This document shows, piece by piece, positions 1 to 5,060 of a DNA stretch of 6,043 nucleotides. Origin of the DNA: an uncultured Alistipes sp. (GTDB taxonomy: Bacteria; Bacteroidota; Bacteroidia; Bacteroidales; Rikenellaceae); NCBI GenBank assembly GCA_900552955.1, contig USBO01000109.1, positions 1-6,043 on the forward strand, read 5' to 3'. Position numbers and translations under genes: made by a program. The notes beneath the pieces were generated by a model. It made no database searches and had not been told where the DNA came from. It worked only from the letters and a program-made list of their open reading frames with translations. Position 1 is the stretch's first letter; each line of letters starts with the position of its first letter.

Positions 1-611
1 ACGGTCTTCACGACCTTCGGGCCGGTGAGGAACATGTTCGAAGTCTCCTTCTTCATGATGATGAAGTCGGTCAGCGCCGGCGAGTAGACCGCGCCGCCTG
101 CGCAGGGGCCGAAGATGGCCGAGATCTGGGGAATGACGCCCGAGGCCATCACGTTGCGCTGGAAGATGTTGGCGTAGCCGGCCAGCGCGTTGATGCCCTC
201 CTGGATGCGGGCGCCGCCCGAGTCGTTCAGACCGATGCAGGGTGCGCCGTTGCGCATGGCCATGTCCATCACCTTGCAGATCTTGTCCGACATCGAGAGC
301 GACAGCGAACCGGCCGTCACCGTGAAGTCCTGCGCGAAGACGTAGACCAGACGACCGCCGATGGTGCCGTAGCCCGTCACGACGCCGTCGCCGAAGGTGT
401 GGCTCTTGTCCATGCCGAAGTCGTAGCAGCGGTGGGTGACGAACATGTCGAACTCCTCGAACGAACCTTCGTCGAGCAGCATCTGGATGCGCTCGCGCGC
501 CGTGTACTTGCCCTTGTCGTGCTGTGCGTCGATGCGCTTCTGACCGCCGCCCATGCGGGCTTTCTCGCGGTTCTCGATGAGCGTGTTTATCTTGTTCTGA
601 ATTTCACTCAT
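1..611 (-). CDS. mmdA: Methylmalonyl-CoA decarboxylase alpha / acyl-CoA carboxylase beta subunit (carboxyltransferase), N-terminal part
   Basis: Partial gene: the ATG lies at 611 and the frame stays open for 203 codons to the left edge, so the C-terminal part (family length about 510-520 residues) is missing. The visible part is the N-terminal crotonase-fold half of a biotin-dependent carboxyltransferase. Recognisable blocks are MGGGQKRIDAQHDKGKYTAR (20-39), FGDGVVTGYGTIGGR (73-87), the acyl-CoA-binding LNDSGGARIQEG (128-139) and FGPCAGGAVYSPALTDF (167-183), which is expected to form the oxyanion hole. The family moves a carboxyl group between biotin and propionyl-CoA/methylmalonyl-CoA. Lying 17 bases downstream of methylmalonyl-CoA epimerase, in a Bacteroidales-like genome, it is most likely the alpha subunit of the decarboxylase of propionate fermentation; propionyl-CoA carboxylase beta is the alternative, and the sequence seen here cannot separate them. 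Biotin carrier and membrane subunits may follow beyond the left edge (inference). No Shine-Dalgarno sequence precedes the ATG. Confidence 0.93.
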   Translation of the reverse strand, partial: MSEIQNKINTLIENREKARMGGGQKRIDAQHDKGKYTARERIQMLLDEGSFEEFDMFVTHRCYDFGMDKSHTFGDGVVTGYGTIGGRLVYVFAQDFTVTAGSLSLSMSDKICKVMDMAMRNGAPCIGLNDSGGARIQEGINALAGYANIFQRNVMASGVIPQISAIFGPCAGGAVYSPALTDFIIMKKETSNMFLTGPKVVKT

Positions 612-628
612 GATTGTCGTGTTTTGAT

Positions 629-1039
629 TTAGTTGTTCTTGTCTTCGCAAAGCTCGGTCAGGATGCCCTGCGTCGATTTGGGGTGCAGGAACGCGATGGT
701 CATGCCCTCGGCGCCCTTGCGCGGCGTCTTGTCGATGAGGCGGATGTCTTTGGCCTCGGCGTCGGCGAGCTGCTCCTCGATATTCTTCACGGCGAGCGCC
801 ATGTGGTGGATGCCGATGCCGCGTTTCTCGATGAATCCGGCGATCGTCGAATCGTCCGACGTCGGCTCGAGCAGCTCGATCTTGGTCTGACCCAGTTTGA
901 AGAATGCCGTGCGAACCTTCTGGTCGGGCACCTCCTCGATGGCGTAACATTTCAGACCCAGTACGTTCTCCCAGTAGGGAATCGCTTCATCGAGGCTCTT
1001 CACTGCGATGCCAAGATGCTCAATGTGAGATACTTCCAT
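629..1039 (-). CDS. mce: Methylmalonyl-CoA epimerase (VOC family)
   Basis: Encodes 136 residues, the usual size for the bacterial enzyme, which interconverts the (S) and (R) forms of methylmalonyl-CoA between the mutase and the decarboxylase/carboxylase. It shows the two-repeat vicinal-oxygen-chelate fold: first half HIEHLGIAVKSLDEAIPYWE (5-24), second half GIGIHHMALAVKNIEEQLAD (74-93). By alignment with the family, the four metal ligands should be His8, Glu55 (in KIELLEP), His79 and Glu129 (in GILTELCED); I infer these from motif position. The ATG at 1039 is preferred because the family begins at the MEVSHIEHLG-like segment; an in-frame TTG three codons upstream adds only MFV. There is no clear Shine-Dalgarno sequence. 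It is followed by mmdA 17 bases downstream, so the two are probably one transcript driven by the promoter near 1102. Confidence 0.96.
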   Translation of the reverse strand: MEVSHIEHLGIAVKSLDEAIPYWENVLGLKCYAIEEVPDQKVRTAFFKLGQTKIELLEPTSDDSTIAGFIEKRGIGIHHMALAVKNIEEQLADAEAKDIRLIDKTPRKGAEGMTIAFLHPKSTQGILTELCEDKNN

Positions 1040-1101
1040 AACAAACAAATTTATTTAGGTTGTTGAGATGCGTTATCATTCCCGCGCCGTTTTGGCGCAC
1101 A

Positions 1102-1109
1102 CAAAAGTA
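1102..1109 (-). promoter_or_regulatory. Predicted -7 promoter element for mce-mmdA
   Basis: On the minus strand this reads TACTTTTG, an exact match to the Bacteroidetes -7 consensus TAnnTTTG. It lies 62 bases upstream of the mce ATG, giving an expected leader of roughly 55 bases. The -33 TTTG/TTG partner is poor: about 20 bases upstream (around 1129) there is only a T-run. The AT-rich stretch 1103-1140 fits a promoter region. Assignment is by pattern and spacing only. Confidence 0.6.
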
Positions 1110-1189
1110 ATCCTATTATTTTAAAAAACATAATTATTCAGGGGAAATATCTGCGAAAAATCACACGGAAACGGCCTTTATCGTTACGG

Positions 1190-1216
1190 GCGCCGGTCGT
1201 TTGCGCGCCGGTCGTT
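1190..1216. repeat. Two direct copies of a 12-base repeat in the divergent intergenic region
   Basis: GCGCCGGTCGTT occurs at 1190-1201 and again at 1205-1216, a 15-base start-to-start spacing. A related GGCCGTCGTTTG follows at 1233-1244. The copies lie between the two divergent promoters, about 60-90 bases upstream of the plus-strand -33 element. They could be regulator binding sites or chance GC-rich repetition. The remaining part of this 285-base region (1040-1324) holds only the two promoters, as far as I can see. Confidence 0.55.
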
Positions 1217-1276
1217 CGTTTTGACGGCATCCGGCCGTCGTTTGTGGGGGCTGCCGGTGCGAAAAGCGGGGAAAAA

Positions 1277-1308
1277 TTAGCATGGAAGGCAGAAAATCGT
1301 TACCTTCG
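1277..1308 (+). promoter_or_regulatory. Predicted promoter for the thioredoxin-like gene and meaB
   Basis: TACCTTCG at 1301-1308 matches the Bacteroidetes -7 consensus TAnnTTTG with one mismatch. TTAG at 1277-1280 sits 20 bases upstream, where a TTTG/TTG -33 element is expected, also with one mismatch. The -7 element ends 16 bases before the ATG at 1325, so the transcript leader would be only about 10 bases. That argues for the 1325 start rather than in-frame alternatives upstream. Confidence 0.55.
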
Positions 1309-1324
1309 CTGCAAAACAACGGCT

Positions 1325-1786
1325 ATGAAACGAATTTTTCTTGCATTGCTCCTTCTGTCGTGGACGTCGGTCGTCGCGGCGCAGAATGTGGCGTTGGGCG
1401 AAAAAACTCCCGATCTGAAAGGTGCGTCGTGGCTGGACGACCGTCTGCCTGCGCCGGGGCGGACGACGCTGCTCGTCTTCTTCCACTCGGCGAGCCGTCC
1501 GTCGGTCGAGTCGCTGGCGCATTTGCAGGCGCTGGGGCAAAAATTCGGCGGGCGGCTGAATGTCGTGGTCGTGGCTAAGGAGCGTCCCGAAAGCGTCGCT
1601 GCCGTGGTTCGGCCCTATGCCGAGGGGAATCTCACGGTGGCCTTCGACGAGGGCGGCCGTAGCTTCGCGGCGTACGACGTCCAGTATCTGCCCTTCGGGG
1701 TGCTGGTTTCGGCCAAGGGCCGTGCGCTGTGGATGGGCAATCCCCGCCAGCTCACCGAGGCTACCATCGAGTCAAATATCCGATAA
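1325..1786 (+). CDS. Secreted thioredoxin-fold (TlpA-like) protein lacking all cysteines
   Basis: Encodes 153 residues. Residues 1-20 form a signal peptide: basic MKR, hydrophobic IFLALLLLSW, and a VVAAQ cleavage region, so the protein is exported and may be periplasmic. The mature part resembles TlpA/thioredoxin-like domains: LGEKTPDLKG (24-33), a hydrophobic strand TTLLVFFHSASRPSVESL (47-64) where the family places its W-C-x-x-C active site, a second strand LNVVVVAKERPE (78-89), and YLPFGVLVSAKGRALWMGNP (121-140), which includes the probable cis-proline (Pro123). The active-site position reads SASR instead of CxxC and there is no cysteine anywhere in the protein, so it cannot do dithiol redox chemistry. 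Chaperone, binding or structural roles are open. An in-frame start at 1244 would bury the signal peptide and was rejected. meaB starts 4 bases after the stop, implying one transcript. Specific function is not recognised. Confidence 0.82.
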   Translation: MKRIFLALLLLSWTSVVAAQNVALGEKTPDLKGASWLDDRLPAPGRTTLLVFFHSASRPSVESLAHLQALGQKFGGRLNVVVVAKERPESVAAVVRPYAEGNLTVAFDEGGRSFAAYDVQYLPFGVLVSAKGRALWMGNPRQLTEATIESNIR

Positions 1787-1790
1787 CGAT

Positions 1791-2909
1791 ATGAGTTTCA
1801 CGAAAATAGATCACTACGAAAGGGAGTATGCCGATCACCATCACGATTCGGCGCTCTCCGTCACGGAGGGTGTTGCCGATCAGCCGATCGTCAATCCCCA
1901 TTTCGTCCGCAAGAAGCGCCGCAGCCTCTCGACCGAGGAGTATGTGAAGGGGATACTGGCGGGCGACATCACCACGCTTTCGCAGGCGATCACGCTCGTC
2001 GAGAGCTGCAATCCCGCTCACTATGCCCAGGCGCAGGAGATCATCGAACGCTGCCTGCCGCATGCCGGCCGGTCGGTGCGTATCGGCATCACCGGCGTGC
2101 CCGGTGCCGGCAAGTCGACCTTCATCGAGGCGATCGGCAATACGGTGACCTCGCTGCGGCACAAACTGGCCGTGCTGGCCATCGATCCCAGTTCGGAGCG
2201 CAGCGGCGGTTCGATTCTGGGCGACAAAACCCGCATGGAGAGCATCTCGGCCAATCCCGACGTCTTCATCCGGCCCTCGCCGTCGGCGGGTTCGCTGGGC
2301 GGCGTGGCCCGCAAGACGCGCGAGACGATCGTGCTGTGCGAAGCGGCGGGCTTCGACGTGATCTTCATCGAGACGGTGGGTGTGGGGCAGTCCGAGACGG
2401 CCGTGCATTCGATGGTCGATTTGTTCATGCTGCTGCAGATCTCGGGTGCCGGCGACGAATTGCAGGGCATCAAGCGCGGCATCATGGAGATGGCCGACCT
2501 GATGGTCATCACCAAAGCCGACGGTGAGAACGTCCGCAAGGCGGAGTTGGCCAGGACGCAGTTTCAGGGTGCGCTGCGGCTCTTCCCCGTGCCCGAATCG
2601 CAATGGCGGCCGCGGGTCTACACCTGCTCGTCGGTTTCGGGCGCAGGGCTCGAGGAGGTGTGGAAGGGTGTCGAGGAGTTTCTGGATCATACGCAGGCCA
2701 ACGGGTTTTTCCGTCACAACCGCAACCGGCAGAACAAGTACTGGATGTACGAGACGATCGACCAGACGCTCCGCAACAGCTTCTACCGCGATCCGCGCAT
2801 CGAAGGCGAGATCGCCGCGCTCGAGGGGCAGGTGCTCGGCGACAAGCTCAGTTCGTTCGTCGCCGCCAAGCGGCTGCTGGACCTCTATTTCGGCGGGAAG
2901 CCGGAGTGA
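1791..2909 (+). CDS. meaB: MeaB/ArgK-family GTPase, methylmalonyl-CoA mutase chaperone
   Basis: Encodes 372 residues of the SIMIBI-class G3E GTPase family. In characterised members it gates adenosylcobalamin loading into methylmalonyl-CoA mutase and protects it from inactivation (ATPase/ArgK is an older label). Visible motifs: Walker A GVPGAGKS (102-109), the IDPSSERSGGSILGDKTRM block (131-149), G3 region ETVGVGQSE (194-202), the GAGDELQGIKRGI segment (219-231) corresponding to the switch III region, base-specificity TKAD (241-244) in place of the usual NKxD, and the C-terminal dimerisation part around NRQNKYWMYE (312-321). It carries about 40 residues before the conserved core, including a DHHHD stretch (15-19), longer than the roughly 330-residue MeaB/ArgK proteins of Proteobacteria. 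The ATG at 1791 lies 4 bases after the upstream stop; an upstream in-frame start would overlap the preceding gene completely. No Shine-Dalgarno is seen. A strong terminator follows. Confidence 0.96.
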   Translation: MSFTKIDHYEREYADHHHDSALSVTEGVADQPIVNPHFVRKKRRSLSTEEYVKGILAGDITTLSQAITLVESCNPAHYAQAQEIIERCLPHAGRSVRIGITGVPGAGKSTFIEAIGNTVTSLRHKLAVLAIDPSSERSGGSILGDKTRMESISANPDVFIRPSPSAGSLGGVARKTRETIVLCEAAGFDVIFIETVGVGQSETAVHSMVDLFMLLQISGAGDELQGIKRGIMEMADLMVITKADGENVRKAELARTQFQGALRLFPVPESQWRPRVYTCSSVSGAGLEEVWKGVEEFLDHTQANGFFRHNRNRQNKYWMYETIDQTLRNSFYRDPRIEGEIAALEGQVLGDKLSSFVAAKRLLDLYFGGKPE

Positions 2910-2935
2910 GATCGCGGGCCGGCTGCATCCGTCCG

Positions 2936-2979
2936 ATGCCGCATCCGCCTTCGCTGGGGGGGGCGGATGCGGCATTTTT
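2936..2979 (+). terminator. Rho-independent terminator after meaB
   Basis: A perfect 14-base-pair stem, ATGCCGCATCCGCC (2936-2949) with GGCGGATGCGGCAT (2962-2975), closes a 12-base loop and is followed immediately by a run of T to 2979. It begins 27 bases after the meaB stop. The T-run is only on the plus-strand side, so it should terminate meaB transcription and insulate the ribosomal protein operon. Confidence 0.92.
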
Positions 2980-3010
2980 CGGCCGGAAAGTTTTTATTTT
3001 TAGACCGATG

Positions 3011-3041
3011 TTGCCGTTTTGGAAAATTATTGCTAACTTTG
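3011..3041 (+). promoter_or_regulatory. Promoter of the rplM-rpsI-rpsB-tsf operon
   Basis: TAACTTTG at 3034-3041 matches the Bacteroidetes -7 consensus TAnnTTTG exactly, and TTG at 3011-3013 lies 20 bases upstream as the -33 element. The region 2990-3035 is AT-rich against a GC-rich background. Transcription should begin around 3046-3049, giving a leader of about 55 bases before the rplM GTG. It is the best promoter match in the window, as expected for ribosomal protein genes. Confidence 0.85.
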
Positions 3042-3045
3042 CGCA

Positions 3046-3059
3046 CCCGTAAAAGCGGG
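3046..3059 (+). promoter_or_regulatory. Small stem-loop at the predicted 5' end of the rplM mRNA
   Basis: CCCG (3046-3049) can pair with CGGG (3056-3059) around a 6-base loop TAAAAG. By promoter spacing it would sit at or within a few bases of the transcript's 5' end, ahead of an unstructured AT-rich stretch leading to the rplM start. A 5'-terminal hairpin could stabilise the mRNA or contribute to feedback control. Four base pairs is weak support. Confidence 0.35.
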
Positions 3060-3103
3060 AATTGGATCAATTAACAACAAAGTATTAACTAAACGTAAAC
3101 AAA

Positions 3104-3559
3104 GTGGATTCATTAAGCTACAAAACAATCTCGGCGAATGCGGCTACCGTCACCAAGGAATGGGTGGTGATAGATGCAACGAACGAGGTGTTGGGACGTC
3201 TTGCGTCGCAGATCGCCAAGATCCTCCGCGGCAAGAACAAGCCCAGCTACACACCCCACGTCGATTGCGGTGATTACGTCATCGTGGTCAATGCGGAGAA
3301 GGTGAAGCTCACGGGCGACAAGATGACCGAAAAGGTCTATGTACGACACACGGGTTATCCCGGCGGCCAGCGTTTCGCCACGGCGCAGGATTACCTGAAG
3401 AAGAAGCCGGAGTTCGTGATCGAGGAAGCCGTTCGCGGCATGCTCCCCAAGACGCGTCTGGGCGAGGCGATCATCAAGAACCTCAAGGTGTATGCCGGTG
3501 CGGAGCATCCCCACGCCGCGCAGAGCCCCAAAGCAATTAAGTTGAACGAGATTAAGTAA
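3104..3559 (+). CDS. rplM: 50S ribosomal protein L13
   Basis: Encodes 151 residues of L13, an early-assembly protein of the large subunit that binds 23S rRNA (about 142 residues in E. coli, slightly longer in Bacteroidetes). Family blocks: WVVIDATNEVLGRLASQIAK (20-39), LRGKNKPSYTPHVDCGD (41-57), YVRHTGYPGGQR (79-90) and the signature region VRGMLPKTRLGEAIIKNLKV (110-129) followed by YAGAEHPH (130-137). The start is a GTG at 3104. I choose it because the resulting MDSLSYKTISAN N-terminus matches the Bacteroides L13 N-terminus as I know it and no in-frame ATG lies nearby. There is no Shine-Dalgarno; the leader before the start is A-rich. rpsI follows after 8 bases, the usual L13-S9 pairing, and the stop is TAA. 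Confidence 0.97.
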   Translation: MDSLSYKTISANAATVTKEWVVIDATNEVLGRLASQIAKILRGKNKPSYTPHVDCGDYVIVVNAEKVKLTGDKMTEKVYVRHTGYPGGQRFATAQDYLKKKPEFVIEEAVRGMLPKTRLGEAIIKNLKVYAGAEHPHAAQSPKAIKLNEIK

Positions 3560-3567
3560 GAAGAGTT

Positions 3568-3954
3568 ATGGAAATTGTAAACACCGTAGGTCGTCGCAAG
3601 GCCGCTGTCGCCCGCGTTTTCGTGAAGCCGGGCAATGGTCAGATTACAATCAACCGTAAGGCGCTCGAGGTATACTTCCCGCTCGATATCCTTCAGTTTC
3701 AGGTGAAGCAGCCCCTTTTGGCCACCAACACCGCCGAGAATTACGACATCGTCATCAATCTCGACGGCGGCGGCATCAAGGGTCAGGCCGAGGCCGCTCG
3801 TCTGGGTATCGCACGTGCGCTGTGCGAGATCGATGCAGAGATGCGTCCCACGCTGAAGAAGGCCGGATTCCTCACACGCGATCCGCGCGAGGTTGAGCGT
3901 AAGAAGCCGGGTCAGCCGGGCGCACGCCGCAAGTTCCAGTTCAGTAAGCGTTAA
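3568..3954 (+). CDS. rpsI: 30S ribosomal protein S9
   Basis: Encodes 128 residues, the standard length for bacterial S9, a small-subunit head protein whose C-terminal tail reaches the P-site tRNA. The N-terminus VNTVGRRKAAVARVFVKPGN (4-23) is typical. The family signature GGGIKGQAEAARLGIARAL lies at 67-85, followed by LKKAGFLTRDPREVERKKPG (96-115). It ends in the invariant basic tail FSKR, with the terminal SKR that contacts the anticodon stem-loop region of P-site tRNA in known structures. It starts 8 bases after rplM with no real Shine-Dalgarno sequence. No terminator is evident after its TAA, so transcription probably continues into rpsB across the 171-base gap. Confidence 0.98.
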   Translation: MEIVNTVGRRKAAVARVFVKPGNGQITINRKALEVYFPLDILQFQVKQPLLATNTAENYDIVINLDGGGIKGQAEAARLGIARALCEIDAEMRPTLKKAGFLTRDPREVERKKPGQPGARRKFQFSKR

Positions 3955-3985
3955 TCTTACCGGACGGATTTTCGGCATGCACGAC

Positions 3986-4083
3986 GCGGGTTCCAAATCC
4001 GCAAGACCACATATAATATATGTCTACTTGCAGATTGCCCCGTCGCGGAAAACTCCGCGGATCGGTTCGCACCTCTACCGGGG
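3986..4083 (+). promoter_or_regulatory. Potentially structured rpsI-rpsB intergenic leader
   Basis: The 171-base gap (3955-4125) contains several possible hairpins. The first pairs GCGGG (3986-3990) with TCCGC (3998-4002), one G-T pair included, around the loop TTCCAAA. The second is a perfect 7-base inverted repeat, ACATATA / TATATGT (4009-4015, 4017-4023), around one base. The third pairs CGCGGA (4044-4049) with TCCGCG (4054-4059) around AAAC, and CCCCG (4038-4042) with CGGGG (4079-4083) could enclose it. CGGT (4063-4066) with ACCG (4077-4080) is a competing pairing. After 4084 the sequence becomes unpaired and A-rich up to the rpsB start. No T-run follows any stem, so these are not terminators. 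A leader for feedback by S2 is an inference by analogy with other bacteria; I do not recognise a named RNA family. Confidence 0.5.
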
Positions 4084-4125
4084 AGTTGACAGAAAGAGAA
4101 TTAAAATTAAAAAAGACGAATCAAA

Positions 4126-5013
4126 ATGTCACGTACAGATTTTAATACATTATTGGAGGCCGGCGCACACTTCGGTCACCTGAAGCGTAAGTGGAACCCC
4201 AAAATGGCTCCCTACATCTTCATGGAGAAGAACGGCATTCACATCATCGACCTGCACAAGACCGTGCTCAAGATCGACGAAGCCGCCGCAGCCATCAAGC
4301 AGATCGCCAAGAGCGGTCGCCGCGTGCTGTTCGTAGCCACCAAGAAACAGGCCAAAGACATTGTTGCCGAAAAGGTTGCAGCGATCGGCATGCCCTACGT
4401 AACGGAGCGTTGGGCAGGCGGTATGCTTACCAATTTCCCCACGATACGTAAAGCCGTCAAGAAGATGGCGACCATCGACAAGATGACCGCCGACGGCACT
4501 TTCAACAATTTCTCCAAGCGCGAGAAGCTCCAGATCGAGCGTCAGCGCGCGAAACTGGAGAAGAACCTCGGCTCGATCGCCGACCTGACCCGTCTTCCCG
4601 CGGCCCTGTTCGTGGTCGACGTGATGAAGGAGTCCAACGCGGTCAAAGAGGCCAAACGATTGAATATCCCCGTATTTGCAATTGTAGATACTTGTTGTGA
4701 TCCAACCGACATTGATTACGTTATTCCTGCAAATGACGATGCTTCGAATTCAATCGCTGTGATTCTGGAAGCCATCTGCGCCGCCGTGGCCGAGGGCACG
4801 GAGGAGCGCCGTCTCGAGAAGGAGAAGGAGGCTCAGGAGGGTGTCGCTTCCGAGGAGGAGGGTGCATCCAAAAAGGAGGGCAAGCCCCGCATCAAGAAGG
4901 CCGTCAAGGCTTCGATCGATGCCGAGGAGGCTGCCGTAGCGGAGGTCGTGGCTGCGACCGAGCAGCCGGCTGCCGAGAACGTCGAGGCTGCGGCCGCGGC
5001 GCAGGCAGAGTAA
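4126..5013 (+). CDS. rpsB: 30S ribosomal protein S2
   Basis: Encodes 295 residues of S2, a late-assembling small-subunit protein at the back of the 30S that supports S1 binding where S1 is present. Core features: the N-terminal signature GAHFGHLKRKWNPKM (13-27) with YIFMEKNGIHIIDLHKT (30-46), RVLFVATKKQAKDIV (66-80), RWAGGMLTNFPTIRKAVKKM (95-114), and the C-terminal signature PAALFVVDVMKESNAVKEA (158-176) with IPVFAIVDT (181-189) and IPANDDASNSI (200-210). Beyond about 226 there is an extra tail of some 70 residues rich in Glu, Ala, Val and Lys, probably disordered; E. coli S2 has 241 residues. Codons 177-215 use mostly A/T at position 3, unlike the rest of the gene. The start at 4126 follows an A-rich stretch without Shine-Dalgarno. 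tsf follows after 47 bases, the widely conserved rpsB-tsf pair. Confidence 0.97.
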   Translation: MSRTDFNTLLEAGAHFGHLKRKWNPKMAPYIFMEKNGIHIIDLHKTVLKIDEAAAAIKQIAKSGRRVLFVATKKQAKDIVAEKVAAIGMPYVTERWAGGMLTNFPTIRKAVKKMATIDKMTADGTFNNFSKREKLQIERQRAKLEKNLGSIADLTRLPAALFVVDVMKESNAVKEAKRLNIPVFAIVDTCCDPTDIDYVIPANDDASNSIAVILEAICAAVAEGTEERRLEKEKEAQEGVASEEEGASKKEGKPRIKKAVKASIDAEEAAVAEVVAATEQPAAENVEAAAAAQAE

Positions 5014-5049
5014 CTCCCTATAGAAAACAGTAACCACACTTTATTAAAG

Positions 5050-5055
5050 AAAGGA
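5050..5055 (+). promoter_or_regulatory. Shine-Dalgarno-like site of tsf
   Basis: AAAGGA ends 5 bases before the tsf ATG at 5061. This is the only clear Shine-Dalgarno-like sequence before any gene in the window; the other starts rely on A-rich or unremarkable leaders, as is common in Bacteroidetes. It supports the 5061 start. Confidence 0.6.
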
Positions 5056-5060
5056 TAATT

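Noticed and set aside
1040..1048. TTG start adding three residues to the epimerase
   Set aside because: The ATG at 1039 gives the typical N-terminus, and nothing favours the weaker codon.
614..1066. Plus-strand open frame of 150 codons
   Set aside because: Antisense to the epimerase gene, which has full family motifs on the minus strand.
1244..1324. In-frame upstream start for the thioredoxin-like gene
   Set aside because: It would place 27 unrelated residues ahead of a clean signal peptide and begin upstream of the predicted promoter.
1560..1790. In-frame upstream extension of meaB
   Set aside because: The added residues are Arg/Ser/Pro-rich and lie out of frame within the preceding gene; the family aligns from the ATG at 1791.
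1761..2975. Open frame of 404 codons on the minus strand opposite meaB
   Set aside because: It is fully antisense to a clearly conserved GTPase, runs through the meaB terminator, has a composition typical of reverse frames of GC-rich genes (Arg, Asp, His and Leu rich) and shows no recognisable domain.
3960..4031. Complete tRNA-Trp gene in the rpsI-rpsB gap
   Set aside because: Only the anticodon-arm-like hairpin fits; there is no acceptor stem, no D-arm and no TTC loop.
3893..4183. Plus-strand open frame bridging rpsI and rpsB, possible small protein in the gap
   Set aside because: It overlaps both ribosomal protein genes in another frame, has no good start context, and the part unique to the gap shows no protein-like pattern; the hairpins explain this stretch better.
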